Under the pieces are notes generated by a model, which saw only the letters and a list, made by a program, of their open reading frames with translations, was not told where the DNA came from and did not search any database. A stretch of DNA of 64,000 nucleotides, taken from contig NZ_OBEH01000003.1 in assembly GCF_900215465.1 (NCBI RefSeq), positions 62,001 to 126,000 of the forward strand, in the 5' to 3' direction. Source of the DNA: Flagellimonas pacifica. Its GTDB lineage: Bacteria; Bacteroidota; Bacteroidia; Flavobacteriales; Flavobacteriaceae. Shown in pieces: positions 15,431 through 24,044 of this stretch. Every line of letters starts with the position of its first letter. Within the stretch, counting starts at the first letter, position 1. The translations under genes were made by a program, and so were the position numbers.

Positions 15431-16093
15431 TCACAAACTTTTTATTTTGTAAAAGAAATTTAATTGAATTGAAGAGTTATTAAAGCCATAAATTTTAGTA
15501 AAGAAGAAATTATATCTTAAATTCATCCCAATATTTTTGGTTAGCTTAAAACCTAATCCAATAAGACCAGAATAATTGTCTTTTTGTTCTACTTCTGATG
15601 TTAAGGTAATATTGTTTGAAGGCCCATCCTCGACAACAATTCTATCCTTATTGTTGATTAAAAAACCTAATTGCCAACCGCTTTCGAAATCTATTCTCTT
15701 TGAAAGGTTGTATTTTATTATAATGGGAAAATTAAGATATAGATATTCATTAGAATCAATTAGGTTTGGACGTCTAGAACCATTATTTTCTAAAAATGTA
15801 ATATCATAATCAAACTTTTTAATTGTAAAAAGTATTTCAGGGCTTAAAATTAATTTATCATTGATATGATAATTTAGGAAGATACTAGCGTTTAAACCAG
15901 GTTTATTTTCAATTTTTGCACTTTCATAACTAGTAAATAAACCCTGTCTTCGAAAATCTCCAGATTCTAAATTAGAATTGATATAATTCGTATAAAAACT
16001 TCCAACACTTGCTCCAAATTCAATTGTATTATCTTGAGCAAACGAACTTAAAGTAAGTGAAGTAAATAGTATTATTAAAATACTTTTTCTCAT
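15431..16093 (-). CDS. Outer-membrane beta-barrel protein (PorT/OmpA-barrel type)
   Basis: This 220-residue protein has a signal peptide (MRKSILIILFTSLTLSSFAQ). Repeated amphipathic strands with aromatic girdles follow (FGASVGSFYTNY, LNASIFLNYHI, LILSPEILFTI, IGMNLRYNFFFTK, IQLNFFYKIKSL). It matches the small Bacteroidota outer-membrane barrel group. Its flanks carry no attC-like elements, so it is not part of the cassette array. Ligand or partner cannot be named. Confidence 0.75.
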   Translation of the reverse strand: MRKSILIILFTSLTLSSFAQDNTIEFGASVGSFYTNYINSNLESGDFRRQGLFTSYESAKIENKPGLNASIFLNYHINDKLILSPEILFTIKKFDYDITFLENNGSRRPNLIDSNEYLYLNFPIIIKYNLSKRIDFESGWQLGFLINNKDRIVVEDGPSNNITLTSEVEQKDNYSGLIGLGFKLTKNIGMNLRYNFFFTKIYGFNNSSIQLNFFYKIKSL

Positions 16094-16390
16094 TTAATTG
16101 TTTGTAACTGTTGTCTATCGAAAATAGAACTTTTTTTTTCATAATAGCTAACAATTAAAGTTATTACTTACTTTTTATCGTAAATTGTCCTAATTCAAAT
16201 TAATCAAGTTATTTTCTACTTATCCATGATGCTATGGAGCATTTGATCATATTCAAGGAAAACGTTACAATTCCAGTACAATTACCATTTACATTAATCC
16301 ATACAAAGGTTTCTAATAATGTGATCGGTAAGGTAAGGAGCCCTCTGGAAGATTTATAGCAAGGTACACTTTATACACTTGGCGTACAGC
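16094..16390. other. Intergenic stretch between divergent genes; one marginal short ORF
   Basis: A 41-codon frame on the plus strand, 16234-16359, begins MEHLIIFKENVTIPVQLPF and ends GKVRSPLEDL. It has no clear ribosome binding site and no recognised relatives; it could be a remnant of a longer gene or chance. Nothing else is supportable here. Confidence 0.3.
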
Positions 16391-16421
16391 TTTTGGACTT
16401 TGGTATAAACCCGTATCTTTG
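16391..16421 (+). promoter_or_regulatory. Bacteroidota-type promoter of the cyclophilin-FKBP gene
   Basis: TTTTGG at 16391-16396 and TATCTTTG at 16414-16421 match the Bacteroidota -33 (TTTG) and -7 (TAnnTTTG) elements, with about 18 bp between TTTG and TATC. The start codon follows at 16474, leaving a ~45 nt leader. Confidence 0.65.
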
Positions 16422-16473
16422 CGGCCTTGAATTGGAAATATCCAATAATCCAATAATCAAAAATCCAATAACT

Positions 16474-17406
16474 ATGCAAGACGGAATCTACGCAAAATTC
16501 AATACAACAAAAGGAGAGATCCTTGTAAAACTTACCCATGATAAAACCCCGGGAACAGTGGGCAACTTTGTGGCCTTGGCCGAGGGAAATATGGAAAACA
16601 ATGCAAAACCGCAGGGAAAACCGTATTATGATGGATTAAAGTTCCATCGTGTCATAGCCGATTTTATGATTCAAGGTGGATGTCCCCAAGGAACGGGAAC
16701 CGGTGACCCAGGATATAAGTTTGATGATGAATTTCATCCAGAATTGACCCATGAAAGCCCAGGTGTGCTTTCCATGGCCAATGCTGGTCCTGGAACCAAT
16801 GGGAGCCAGTTCTTTATTACCCATGTGCCAACACCTTGGTTGGATAATAAGCATACAGTTTTTGGACACGTAGAGCACGGACAGGAAGTAGTGGATGCCA
16901 TTGCGCAAGATGATGCTATTGACAGTTTGGAAATTGTTAGAGTGGGTGCTGAAGCAGAAGGGTGGAATGCCATTGAGGCTTTTCGGGTATTTGAAGGTGC
17001 AAGGGAGAAAAGGATTAGTGAAGCCAAAGCCAAAGCGGAGGCCGAAATGGAAAAATTGGCAGCTGGCTTTGACACCACCAAAAGTGGACTCCGACATAAA
17101 TTGATTCAAGAGGGAAGTGGAGCAAAAGCTGAAAAAGGGAAAACAGTTTCGGTACACTATGAAGGTAGCTTGACCAACGGGCAAGTATTTGATTCTTCAT
17201 ATAGCAGAAACCAACCTATTGATTTTACCTTGGGTGTTGGTCAGGTTATCCCAGGGTGGGATGAAGGTATTGGCTTGTTAAAAGTAGGCGACAAAGCCCG
17301 CTTTGTAATTCCTTCACATCTGGCCTACGGAAGTGCTGGCGCTGGCGGTGTTATTCCACCTGATGCCACTTTGATATTTGATGTGGAATTGATGAATGTA
17401 AAATAG
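16474..17406 (+). CDS. Cyclophilin-FKBP fusion peptidyl-prolyl isomerase
   Basis: The product is a double-headed cis-trans prolyl isomerase. The ATG at 16474 is preferred over an upstream TTG because it lies downstream of a good promoter and begins the cyclophilin fold ([18 protein letters not shown]). Residues 1-165 are cyclophilin, with catalytic-site [13 protein letters not shown] and [10 protein letters not shown] charged helical linker rich in [10 protein letters not shown] (about 190-215) leads to an FKBP domain (about 220-310) with [27 protein letters not shown] and the [18 protein letters not shown] hairpin. There is no signal peptide, so it is cytoplasmic. Confidence 0.93.
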   Translation: MQDGIYAKFNTTKGEILVKLTHDKTPGTVGNFVALAEGNMENNAKPQGKPYYDGLKFHRVIADFMIQGGCPQGTGTGDPGYKFDDEFHPELTHESPGVLSMANAGPGTNGSQFFITHVPTPWLDNKHTVFGHVEHGQEVVDAIAQDDAIDSLEIVRVGAEAEGWNAIEAFRVFEGAREKRISEAKAKAEAEMEKLAAGFDTTKSGLRHKLIQEGSGAKAEKGKTVSVHYEGSLTNGQVFDSSYSRNQPIDFTLGVGQVIPGWDEGIGLLKVGDKARFVIPSHLAYGSAGAGGVIPPDATLIFDVELMNVK

Positions 17407-17436
17407 TATTTATTAACCCAAAAGGGGAATAAAAAA

Positions 17437-17465
17437 AAGCTTCCAAACCAATGGAAGCTTTTTTT
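17437..17465 (+). terminator. Rho-independent terminator of the isomerase gene
   Basis: The 8-bp stem AAGCTTCC/GGAAGCTT is followed by a run of T. It also lies downstream of the minus-strand microprotein genes, where the A-run before the stem gives it a T-run in that direction too. Confidence 0.8.
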
Positions 17466-17547
17466 ATTTAGATCTGTTTAAACTCACCAATAAAAGGCAA
17501 AAATTAAGAGCGAGCAGTAAAAATAATACTGTAAAGAAGGTACTCAT
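17464..17547 (-). CDS. Single-helix membrane microprotein, copy 1 (27 aa)
   Basis: ATG at 17547 to TAA at 17464 encodes 27 residues: MSTFF, a hydrophobic core TVLFLLLALNFCLLLVS, then LNRSK. One transmembrane helix spans nearly the whole peptide, with a short basic tail. A paralogue encoded 200 bp upstream shares MSTFF, the LN...LLLVSLN pattern and a basic end. That conservation, with different codons, is the main evidence that both are real genes. Function is unknown; similar peptides modulate membrane complexes. Confidence 0.6.
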   Translation of the reverse strand: MSTFFTVLFLLLALNFCLLLVSLNRSK

Positions 17548-17660
17548 TTGTTATAATATTTAGCTAGTGTCTTTGTTGTATAACAAGTGAACGACGAAAT
17601 ACCCTACTTATTGTTCGTAAGTACTACAAATTCAATCATATAGCTTTTAAATCCCAAATT

Positions 17661-17747
17661 TTACTTTTTAGTGCCATTTAGGCTAACAAGCAGAAGCAAT
17701 AAATTAATTACAAGCAAAACGGAGAGAATTGCAAAAAAGGTGCTCAT
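17661..17747 (-). CDS. Single-helix membrane microprotein, copy 2 (28 aa)
   Basis: ATG at 17747 to TAA at 17661 encodes 28 residues: MSTFF, hydrophobic core AILSVLLVINLLLLLVS, then LNGTKK. It is paralogous to the peptide starting exactly 200 bp downstream at 17547. Both lie on the minus strand between the cold-shock and isomerase genes with no other frame in the interval. Codon choices differ between copies while the residues are kept, which argues for selection on the protein. Confidence 0.6.
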   Translation of the reverse strand: MSTFFAILSVLLVINLLLLLVSLNGTKK

Positions 17748-17833
17748 AGTGTTCTTTATATTTATTGGTTAATGGGGAACATTTGTTTTCACTAAGGATT
17801 ACAAAAAGGGAAAGAGGTTGCGTTAAATTGAAA

Positions 17834-17864
17834 TAAAAATAAAAAACCCGGGCATTGCCCGGGT
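17834..17864 (-). terminator. Rho-independent terminator of the cold-shock gene
   Basis: The perfect stem ACCCGGGC/GCCCGGGT with loop ATT sits just past the stop of the cold-shock gene. On the minus strand it is followed by a T-rich run. Confidence 0.85.
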
Positions 17865-17892
17865 CTGTTCTATAAAAAAGTGTACTGTAACC

Positions 17893-18087
17893 TTAATCTA
17901 TAACTTGTACATTTACGGCGTTCAATCCTTTTTTACCTTGCTGTAGTTCGAATTCTACAGCGTCACCTTCTCTAATTTCATCGATTAAACCTGAAACGTG
18001 TACAAAGTGATCTGTGTTTGAACCTTCTTCTGTGATAAAGCCATAGCCTTTTGAATCATTGAAGAATTTTACTGTTCCTTTACTCAT
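17893..18087 (-). CDS. cspA: CspA-family cold-shock protein
   Basis: A 64-residue single OB-fold protein that binds single-stranded nucleic acid and acts as an RNA chaperone. RNP1 is KGYGFI (13-18) and RNP2 is HFVHV (27-31), with the usual MSKGTVKFFNDSKG start and a GKKGLNAVNV end. Length is normal. A strong terminator follows. A long AT-rich leader (18088-18170) could carry temperature-responsive structure, but I cannot show it. Confidence 0.95.
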   Translation of the reverse strand: MSKGTVKFFNDSKGYGFITEEGSNTDHFVHVSGLIDEIREGDAVEFELQQGKKGLNAVNVQVID

Positions 18088-18178
18088 TACTAAATGTTAA
18101 AAAATTAAATGAGCTGCAAAGGTACGTTTATTTATTGAGAATTCATTTTTTTTAATTTTTTCTATAAAAATACTAATA

Positions 18179-18817
18179 TTAGGCTGTTGGATCTGGTGTT
18201 AACCTTAGATACGGTTTTACCTCTTCAACCCCTTTTGAAAAAATCTCCTTGGCTTCAGCTGTTGGAATCGCTGGGCTTACTACTACTTTCTCGCCGTGTT
18301 CCCAATTGGCAGGTGTGGCTACTTTGTGGTGGGCGGTCAATTGCAACGAGTCCACCACACGTAAAAGCTCATAAAAATTTCTTCCCGTAGAAGCCGGGTA
18401 GGTTAAAATAAGTTTCACTTTTTTATCAGGCCCAACAATAAAGACAGAACGAACGGTAAGTGTATCGTTAGCATTTGGATGTATCATATCATACAGGTCG
18501 GACACTTTTCTGTCTTCATCAGCTATAATGGGGAAATTCACTACAGTGTTCTGTGTTTCATTGATATCCTTAATCCATTCAGCGTGAGATTCAGTTCCAT
18601 CTACACTCAACGCTATCATTTTTACATTGCGTTTTTCAAATTCGTCTTTAAATTTTGCCGCTGTTCCCAATTCCGTGGTGCATACAGGAGTAAAATCTGC
18701 AGGATGAGAGAACAGAATTCCCCATCCATCTCCTAAATAATCATAAAAATTGAGGGCTCCTTGTGAGGTCTCAGCTGTAAAATCTGGGGCGGTATCGCCC
18801 AATCGGATTGTGGCCAT
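18179..18817 (-). CDS. 1-Cys peroxiredoxin (Prx6 type)
   Basis: This cytoplasmic peroxidase reduces hydrogen peroxide or alkyl peroxides. The peroxidatic cysteine is C46 in DFTPVCTTEL, preceded by H39 (SHPADFTP). The C-terminal domain with PANWEHGEKVVV matches the Prx6 (1-Cys) group. Its length of 212 is typical. It is a single gene with its own leader; no OxyR-type site was identified. Confidence 0.93.
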   Translation of the reverse strand: MATIRLGDTAPDFTAETSQGALNFYDYLGDGWGILFSHPADFTPVCTTELGTAAKFKDEFEKRNVKMIALSVDGTESHAEWIKDINETQNTVVNFPIIADEDRKVSDLYDMIHPNANDTLTVRSVFIVGPDKKVKLILTYPASTGRNFYELLRVVDSLQLTAHHKVATPANWEHGEKVVVSPAIPTAEAKEIFSKGVEEVKPYLRLTPDPTA

Positions 18818-18981
18818 AAATTCTGTTGTTTTGGATTAAAAAATATTGTTTTATAAAATTAATCGATTTATGGTATCGGTAATTTTATTGCCGTTAAAAG
18901 TGTATTAAACTTTTATGACAATCAATGACCTTGGTCAATTTTTTGACCTTTGGTTAGGTGAAAGTTTGCTATTTTTAGATA

Positions 18982-19524
18982 ATGGAAAAAGAAACATTGG
19001 AACAACTGCGATACCCTATTGGAAAAAACAAAACACCCGAAACAATTACCCAAGAACACCTGGATAAATGGATAGGCATATTGGAACACTTACCACAAAG
19101 ATTGGAGGATATGGTAACCCCATTGTACAATGAACAATTGGATACACCTTACAGACCAGGAGGGTGGACGGTAAGGCAGTTGGTGCACCATGTTTCAGAC
19201 AGTCACCATCATAGTTATATTAGATTTAAGTGGGCCTTGACAGAGGACAACCCAGTGATTAAGCCATATTTTGAAAAGGAATGGTCCAAATTGTTCGATG
19301 CCAGGTCGGCACCAATACAAATGTCCTTGGATCATCTAAAAGCAGTGCATGCAAAGCTTGTGTATTTGCTCAAAGGATTGTCCAAAACCGATTTAAAAAG
19401 AAAATTCACTCACCCAGAGGGCAATCGAGAGGTTACTTTGGAGGAAAATATTGGGATTTATGCTTGGCACGGTAGCCATCATTTTGCGCATATAGAAAAC
19501 TTGATTAAAAGGGAAGGGTGGTAA
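18982..19524 (+). CDS. DinB-superfamily YfiT/BstA-like putative metal-dependent transferase
   Basis: A 180-residue four-helix-bundle protein of the DinB/YfiT group. Family members use a triad of histidines to hold a divalent metal; here the candidates are HHVSDSHHH (about 69-77) and WHGSHHFAH (about 161-169). The PGGWTVRQLVHH motif is diagnostic. Relatives act as bacillithiol S-transferases or metal-dependent hydrolases; which thiol is used here is not known. It converges with the acetyltransferase gene with one base between stops. Confidence 0.85.
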   Translation: MEKETLEQLRYPIGKNKTPETITQEHLDKWIGILEHLPQRLEDMVTPLYNEQLDTPYRPGGWTVRQLVHHVSDSHHHSYIRFKWALTEDNPVIKPYFEKEWSKLFDARSAPIQMSLDHLKAVHAKLVYLLKGLSKTDLKRKFTHPEGNREVTLEENIGIYAWHGSHHFAHIENLIKREGW

Positions 19525-19525
19525 T

Positions 19526-20047
19526 TTAAAGTTCTTTTATCAAAACCCACATTGCTTGTTTAGAAGGTATGGCGCCAGACAAACTCAATTTGCTTTCCTT
19601 TTTTATCCTAAATCCATTTTTTAGATAAAAATTAATTGGGCCGCCTTTTTGCATGGTATCTAACCAAACTACTTTTTTGCCAAGTTTATGGGCATAAACA
19701 TCAATGTTGCTCAAGACCATTTTTCCAAATCCTTTTCCAGAATGAGCATTGAGAAGATATATTTTTTCTGCAAGCAAGCTGGTTTTGGAAGGAAATTCAT
19801 CTAGTTCACAATCAACAATGAGTTTCACTATTCCAATGACAATATCTTCTGTTTTAACCAAAAAAAGAGCAACATTGGAATCGGACAGTTCTTTTTCAAC
19901 TATTGGTATGGTAAAACTTCTATTAATGTAAGCGTGTGGGTCATCATTTTTCCACAAATGTAAATAGTGTTCATAATACGACCTTTTGCCAATTTCAATA
20001 TAAGTTTCAATTGTAGATAAGGAAACAGGTTCAAAATAAATATTCAT
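19526..20047 (-). CDS. GNAT-family N-acetyltransferase
   Basis: I place the start at the ATG at 20047 (MNIYFEPVSLS), because the longer open frame would overlap the cupin gene. The 173-residue product shows the GNAT fold: beta strands with IVIGIVKLIV, the acetyl-CoA loop LLNAHSGKGFGKMVL (degenerate Q/RxxGxG/A), and the ending GPINFYLKNGFRIKKES. The substrate cannot be read. It begins 7 bp after the cupin gene and is probably co-transcribed with the cupin and thioredoxin-like genes. Confidence 0.85.
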   Translation of the reverse strand: MNIYFEPVSLSTIETYIEIGKRSYYEHYLHLWKNDDPHAYINRSFTIPIVEKELSDSNVALFLVKTEDIVIGIVKLIVDCELDEFPSKTSLLAEKIYLLNAHSGKGFGKMVLSNIDVYAHKLGKKVVWLDTMQKGGPINFYLKNGFRIKKESKLSLSGAIPSKQAMWVLIKEL

Positions 20048-20054
20048 AGGACTA

Positions 20055-20372
20055 CTATTTTTCACCTCCTTCCGGACCATAAAAGAGTACCCAAGTAGAA
20101 AAATCCTCTGTGAAGTTCTCAAATCTATGTTCCACTCCTGCAGGTACAAACAGAAAATCGCCCGGAGCAAATGTAGTACGTTCACCATCATTTAAAAATT
20201 CGCCAGTACCAGAGACTACAACATATACTTCATCTCTTGTGTGGGGTTGTTGAAGATCTACCTTTTCTGGTTTATAGATTTCAACAGATAACGTCCCATG
20301 TTCAAAAAGGGTTAAGAATGGTGAGTTGGTGCGGGAAAGTTTTTTTAATGCTTCCTGAGTGTTGATTTTCAT
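20055..20372 (-). CDS. Single-domain cupin
   Basis: A 105-residue beta-barrel cupin. Cupin motif 1 is visible as HTRDEVYVVVSGTGEF, with H and E ligands, and motif 2 as PGDFLFVPAGVEHRFEN. Such small cupins bind a metal and may act as sugar isomerases, dioxygenases or sensors; nothing distinguishes these here. It is part of a three-gene minus-strand run (thioredoxin-like, cupin, acetyltransferase) with gaps of 10 and 7 bp. Confidence 0.88.
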   Translation of the reverse strand: MKINTQEALKKLSRTNSPFLTLFEHGTLSVEIYKPEKVDLQQPHTRDEVYVVVSGTGEFLNDGERTTFAPGDFLFVPAGVEHRFENFTEDFSTWVLFYGPEGGEK

Positions 20373-20382
20373 GGTTCAATAA

Positions 20383-20946
20383 TTACTGATTGGTGATCCA
20401 TTTTATGTTGCACCCAATACTTGGTTTTTGACGGTTACTTATTTCCCCTCCGTTCAACAAGGTGTCTATGGCATTTTGTAAATCAATGCCACTTAAAGGT
20501 ATTCCGTTACCGGGACGCGAATCATCCAATTGACCTCGATAGACCAAATTCAAATCTGAATCAAATAAATAAAAATCTGGAGTGCAAGCTGCGTCGTATG
20601 CCTTGGCCACTTCTTGTGTTTCATCATAGAGATAAGGAAAGGTGTAGTCTTCTTCTGCTGCCTTTTGTTTCATTAAATGTGGTGCATCTTGCGGGTAGTT
20701 TACAATATCGTTACTGGAAATGGCAATAAAACCTATCCCCTTAGACGCATATTCTTTACCTAAGTCCGAAATTTTTGGGTTAACATGAATCACAAAAGGA
20801 CAATGATTGCATATAAACATAATAACTGTTCCTTTTTCACCCTTGCCATCACTGAGGGAACAAGATGAGCCGGAAACAGTGTCCAACAATTGAAAATCAG
20901 GGGCCTTGGTACCCAAAGGGAGCATATTGCTAGGAGTTCTTGCCAT
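20383..20946 (-). CDS. Thioredoxin-family (AhpC/TSA-like) protein with CNHCP motif
   Basis: 187 residues, cytoplasmic (no signal). The redox motif C46-N-H-C49-P lies in VIMFICNHCPFV, and a cis-proline region is at TPDFYLFD. The KAPDFQLLDTVSG start and DDSRPGNGIPLSG near the end match the widespread thioredoxin-like family of unknown client. The first gene of a three-gene unit. Confidence 0.9.
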   Translation of the reverse strand: MARTPSNMLPLGTKAPDFQLLDTVSGSSCSLSDGKGEKGTVIMFICNHCPFVIHVNPKISDLGKEYASKGIGFIAISSNDIVNYPQDAPHLMKQKAAEEDYTFPYLYDETQEVAKAYDAACTPDFYLFDSDLNLVYRGQLDDSRPGNGIPLSGIDLQNAIDTLLNGGEISNRQKPSIGCNIKWITNQ

Positions 20947-20979
20947 GTTTTTAAATTAGATTATTGGATATTTCAATGG

Positions 20980-23499
20980 TTACATCATCGGTCCAAAGAA
21001 AATAGCGTTCATCAATAATTTGTTGGTGCCGTACCAAAAGGCCCTAAAATTTGTGTTGTCTGTAAAAAGGATTACCCTTCCCTTGTCCACTCTTTTTACT
21101 TTGAAGGGTACACTGTTTTTGATGAGCTCCGCATTTTCCTCAGATATATATCCACTTAATAGTGGATTGCCAGTATATTGAATTGGATTATCGTAGCTGT
21201 TTTTTTCTGGGTTTAGGTAGATGTTGGTGTTTCGGAACAGTGCCAGTTTGTTGTTTTTATAACCGTAATTGATAGGATGCGAGCGGTCCTGTTTGGCTTC
21301 AAAAATTGCACCACCGGTTACTTGTGCCCCGGTAAAATCTGATTTTTGATCAAAAGGAATGTTTTTGGCCACCAAAGTGTCTTTTTTCATGTCAAGGCTC
21401 ATCAATCCGTGGGTTTTGAACCAATTTGCCGTATTTCTGTATCCAATTACGGTGCCACCACCCTTTACCCATTCCTTGACTTTTTCGGCTCCTTTTTTAT
21501 CCAAAATTTTATCACTCCATCCACTGGGCAAAATCAAATCCGTATACTTGTCCAAATCAACTGTATTGAAGTAACGAGTATCCAATTTGGCAACTTTAAT
21601 GTCATAACGGGTATCCAAAAGATGCCAAACTTCTCCAGCATCATAGGATCTTACACCATCACCTACTAAAATAGCTATCCTTTGTTTTTTAACAGGGTCA
21701 AAATCATTACTCCCCAAATCAATTCCCTGAGTTAGTCCGGTTGATACTGCGGTTATAGTAATCGCACTTTTCTGGGCAACCTTATTAAGAAAATTGAATA
21801 GTTCGGTGGGATTTAAGCTTTGATTCTGGACTGGGATCATAATGGTGCCATAATCGTATTTTTTACCTTCCAAAGTAAAGGGGGATTTTGCAGTTTTTGC
21901 TCTTAACCCTTTTTCCAAAATCATGTTCAATGCTTTTGGGGTATAATATTCATGCCACTCAAAAAGATAGGCGTAGTTACTTTGGCCATTTACTTTTCCT
22001 ATGGGAGATTTAAAATCTGTTATCTCTGGGCCGGCATTTGATAGCGAATTTAGATTACTGTAATCCACATTGAAGGCCAGAGGAAAGGTCCAAGCGGATA
22101 CATCGTAAAAGAGACTGTCCTTAAAAGTTGTCCTTTTTTCGAACATGGCATTGATCAACCGAGGATTCTTTTGATTCATGGGTACAACATAACTATATCC
22201 TTTTTTATATTGTTTTCCTGAAATGGTGACATCTGAAGCCAGTTCATGGAATTTAATCTTATGTCTTTTCAGAATTTCTGCCAAGTGCCAAGTTTTGGAT
22301 GCGTCTTTATTATCGCCAAAAATTATGGCTTTTGCCTTGCTTCTTGAGGCTTCCGATTTCATATCGGTATAAAATTTACGCTGATAGTCCAGAATTTTAG
22401 TGCGCATATTTTTTGCAGCTTCAACTGTGGACATGGCAGTGGTAAATTGATTTCTGATGGTGAACGGAAAGGTTAAAACACCATTTTCACTTTCTTGAAT
22501 GTGCCCTCTGGAACTTCCTTGTTCAAAAAGAATTCCTATGCTACCATTCACATCCGGGAAAGTAGAACCTTTTCCATAATAATAATCATCATAGTTTTCT
22601 TCGGAATAGTAGAGCGAGCCTATTTCATCCAATGCCTTGGCATGATAGGTGCCTATTTCCCTGGTAAGTTCTTGATTTTCCCTTGGGGTTAGAGGGTTTA
22701 CCCTTGACGGCTCTCCAGGTTGAAAGAAGAATGTAGAGTTAGTTCCCATTTCATGATGGTCTGTAAGAATGTTGGGCAACCACTTATGGAAAGAGGCAAT
22801 TCGTGCACGACTTTCTGGTAATTGTACTGGTAACCAATCTCGGTTCATATCAAACCAATAGTGATTGGTACGCCCTCCTGGCCAAACCTCATGATATTCC
22901 CTTTCATTTTTATCGGGATTTAAATTTTGACTTTTGTTTACATTGGCCCAATAAGCAAAGCGCTGTAACCCATCTGGATTAAAGCTTGGGTCCAAAAGAA
23001 TTACCATATTGTTCAACATTTCTTCAATTTCTGGGCCTTGTGCCGCCGCCAGATGGTATGCATAGGCCAAAGAGGCATTAGAACCACTAGGTTCATTTCC
23101 ATGAATGGAAAAACCTTGATAGACTACAATGGGCATTTTGGAGGTGTCTAAATCGCTGTTTCCTTCGGAAAGCCCAAGGTGTTCTCTTCTTATGGTTTCA
23201 ATATTTTCATGGTTTTTTGGCGAGGTAACCGTAAGCAGGAGTATTGGCCTTCCTTCATAGGTATTTCCGCGGTCTTCAATAGTTATTCTTTCACTTGAAG
23301 CAGCCAGTTGCTTCATATAATAAACCAACTTGTCATGAGTAACGTGCCATTCGCCCACTTCGTGACCAATAATATCGGATGGTTTGGGAATGCTAGCATC
23401 ATAAGCCACATTATCTGGAAGATAGTAATCAAGGGTAACATTTTGAGCTGCAAGATTGAAGCCAAATAGTACACATGCCAATAAGTTGAACAGTTTCAT
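20980..23499 (-). CDS. Secreted M14-family zinc carboxypeptidase
   Basis: The product of 839 residues has a signal peptide (MKLFNLLACVLFGFNLAAQ) and an N-terminal M14 domain. Zinc ligands are H133 and E136 in SIHGNEPSG and the histidine in LTDHHEMG (about 248-249). The catalytic glutamate is in GILFEQGSSRG (about residue 329). The C-terminal half (about 380-839) is a GATase1-like/alpha-beta region common to large Bacteroidota M14 enzymes. It cuts C-terminal residues from extracellular or periplasmic peptides. Confidence 0.92.
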   Translation of the reverse strand: MKLFNLLACVLFGFNLAAQNVTLDYYLPDNVAYDASIPKPSDIIGHEVGEWHVTHDKLVYYMKQLAASSERITIEDRGNTYEGRPILLLTVTSPKNHENIETIRREHLGLSEGNSDLDTSKMPIVVYQGFSIHGNEPSGSNASLAYAYHLAAAQGPEIEEMLNNMVILLDPSFNPDGLQRFAYWANVNKSQNLNPDKNEREYHEVWPGGRTNHYWFDMNRDWLPVQLPESRARIASFHKWLPNILTDHHEMGTNSTFFFQPGEPSRVNPLTPRENQELTREIGTYHAKALDEIGSLYYSEENYDDYYYGKGSTFPDVNGSIGILFEQGSSRGHIQESENGVLTFPFTIRNQFTTAMSTVEAAKNMRTKILDYQRKFYTDMKSEASRSKAKAIIFGDNKDASKTWHLAEILKRHKIKFHELASDVTISGKQYKKGYSYVVPMNQKNPRLINAMFEKRTTFKDSLFYDVSAWTFPLAFNVDYSNLNSLSNAGPEITDFKSPIGKVNGQSNYAYLFEWHEYYTPKALNMILEKGLRAKTAKSPFTLEGKKYDYGTIMIPVQNQSLNPTELFNFLNKVAQKSAITITAVSTGLTQGIDLGSNDFDPVKKQRIAILVGDGVRSYDAGEVWHLLDTRYDIKVAKLDTRYFNTVDLDKYTDLILPSGWSDKILDKKGAEKVKEWVKGGGTVIGYRNTANWFKTHGLMSLDMKKDTLVAKNIPFDQKSDFTGAQVTGGAIFEAKQDRSHPINYGYKNNKLALFRNTNIYLNPEKNSYDNPIQYTGNPLLSGYISEENAELIKNSVPFKVKRVDKGRVILFTDNTNFRAFWYGTNKLLMNAIFFGPMM

Positions 23500-23535
23500 A
23501 AAATTGTGTTTGAGTTAGTCTATGCTAAAAATAAA

Positions 23536-23565
23536 AAACGACCTGCATTAAGCAGGCCGTTTTAT
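23536..23565 (-). terminator. Rho-independent terminator of the DUF3276 gene
   Basis: The stem AAACGACCTGC/GCAGGCCGTTT (one mismatch) with loop ATTAA is followed on the minus strand by T-rich sequence. It lies between the DUF3276 stop and the M14 start. Confidence 0.8.
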
Positions 23566-23587
23566 GGTTTTTTTAAAGTTTCTGTTT

Positions 23588-23962
23588 TTATATGTCGTCA
23601 AAATCAACATCTGTGAAACTTTCTGGAGCCGCTCCATTTTCGTTCGCATTGGTATCTTCTTCTTTTTTGAAATCTCTTTGGTGACGTTCAGAAATTACTT
23701 CTTGACCTTTTTCATCTATGATGTAGTCCATCATTTCTTCCATAATTTCTCTAAAAGCACTAAAATCTTCTTTATAAAGGTAGATTTTATGTTTTTTGTA
23801 ATGGAAGGAGCCATCATCATGTGTAAATTTCTTACTCTCGGTAATGGTTAAATAGTAGTCACCGGCTTTAGTGCTTCTTACATCAAAAAAGTAGGTTCTT
23901 CTACCAGCTCTTAAGACTTTGGAGTAAATCTCTTCCTGGTCCATGATATCTTTCTCGCCCAT
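23588..23962 (-). CDS. PUR/DUF3276-family nucleic-acid-binding protein
   Basis: A 124-residue protein with one PUR-like repeat (about 10-85: SKVLRAGRRTYFFDVRSTKAGDYYLTITES ... KIYLYKEDFSAF). It also has an acidic disordered tail (NANENGAAPESFTDVDFDDI). Bacteroidota DUF3276 proteins resemble PUR-alpha, which binds single-stranded DNA/RNA. A start at the sixth codon (MDQEE) is also possible. It has its own terminator. Confidence 0.88.
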   Translation of the reverse strand: MGEKDIMDQEEIYSKVLRAGRRTYFFDVRSTKAGDYYLTITESKKFTHDDGSFHYKKHKIYLYKEDFSAFREIMEEMMDYIIDEKGQEVISERHQRDFKKEEDTNANENGAAPESFTDVDFDDI

Positions 23963-24044
23963 ATGGTCTAGTGTATGTTTTTAGTGCAATGTTGAATAAT
24001 TCTACCAAAAATGTAAAAAAAATGCTAATCCAGCAACTTTTTTC

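Noticed and set aside
16234..16359. 41-codon ORF upstream of the isomerase
   Set aside because: No ribosome binding site or recognised homologue; noted only as marginal.
16636..17184. 182-codon minus-strand open frame
   Set aside because: Antisense to the cyclophilin-FKBP gene, whose domains are certain.
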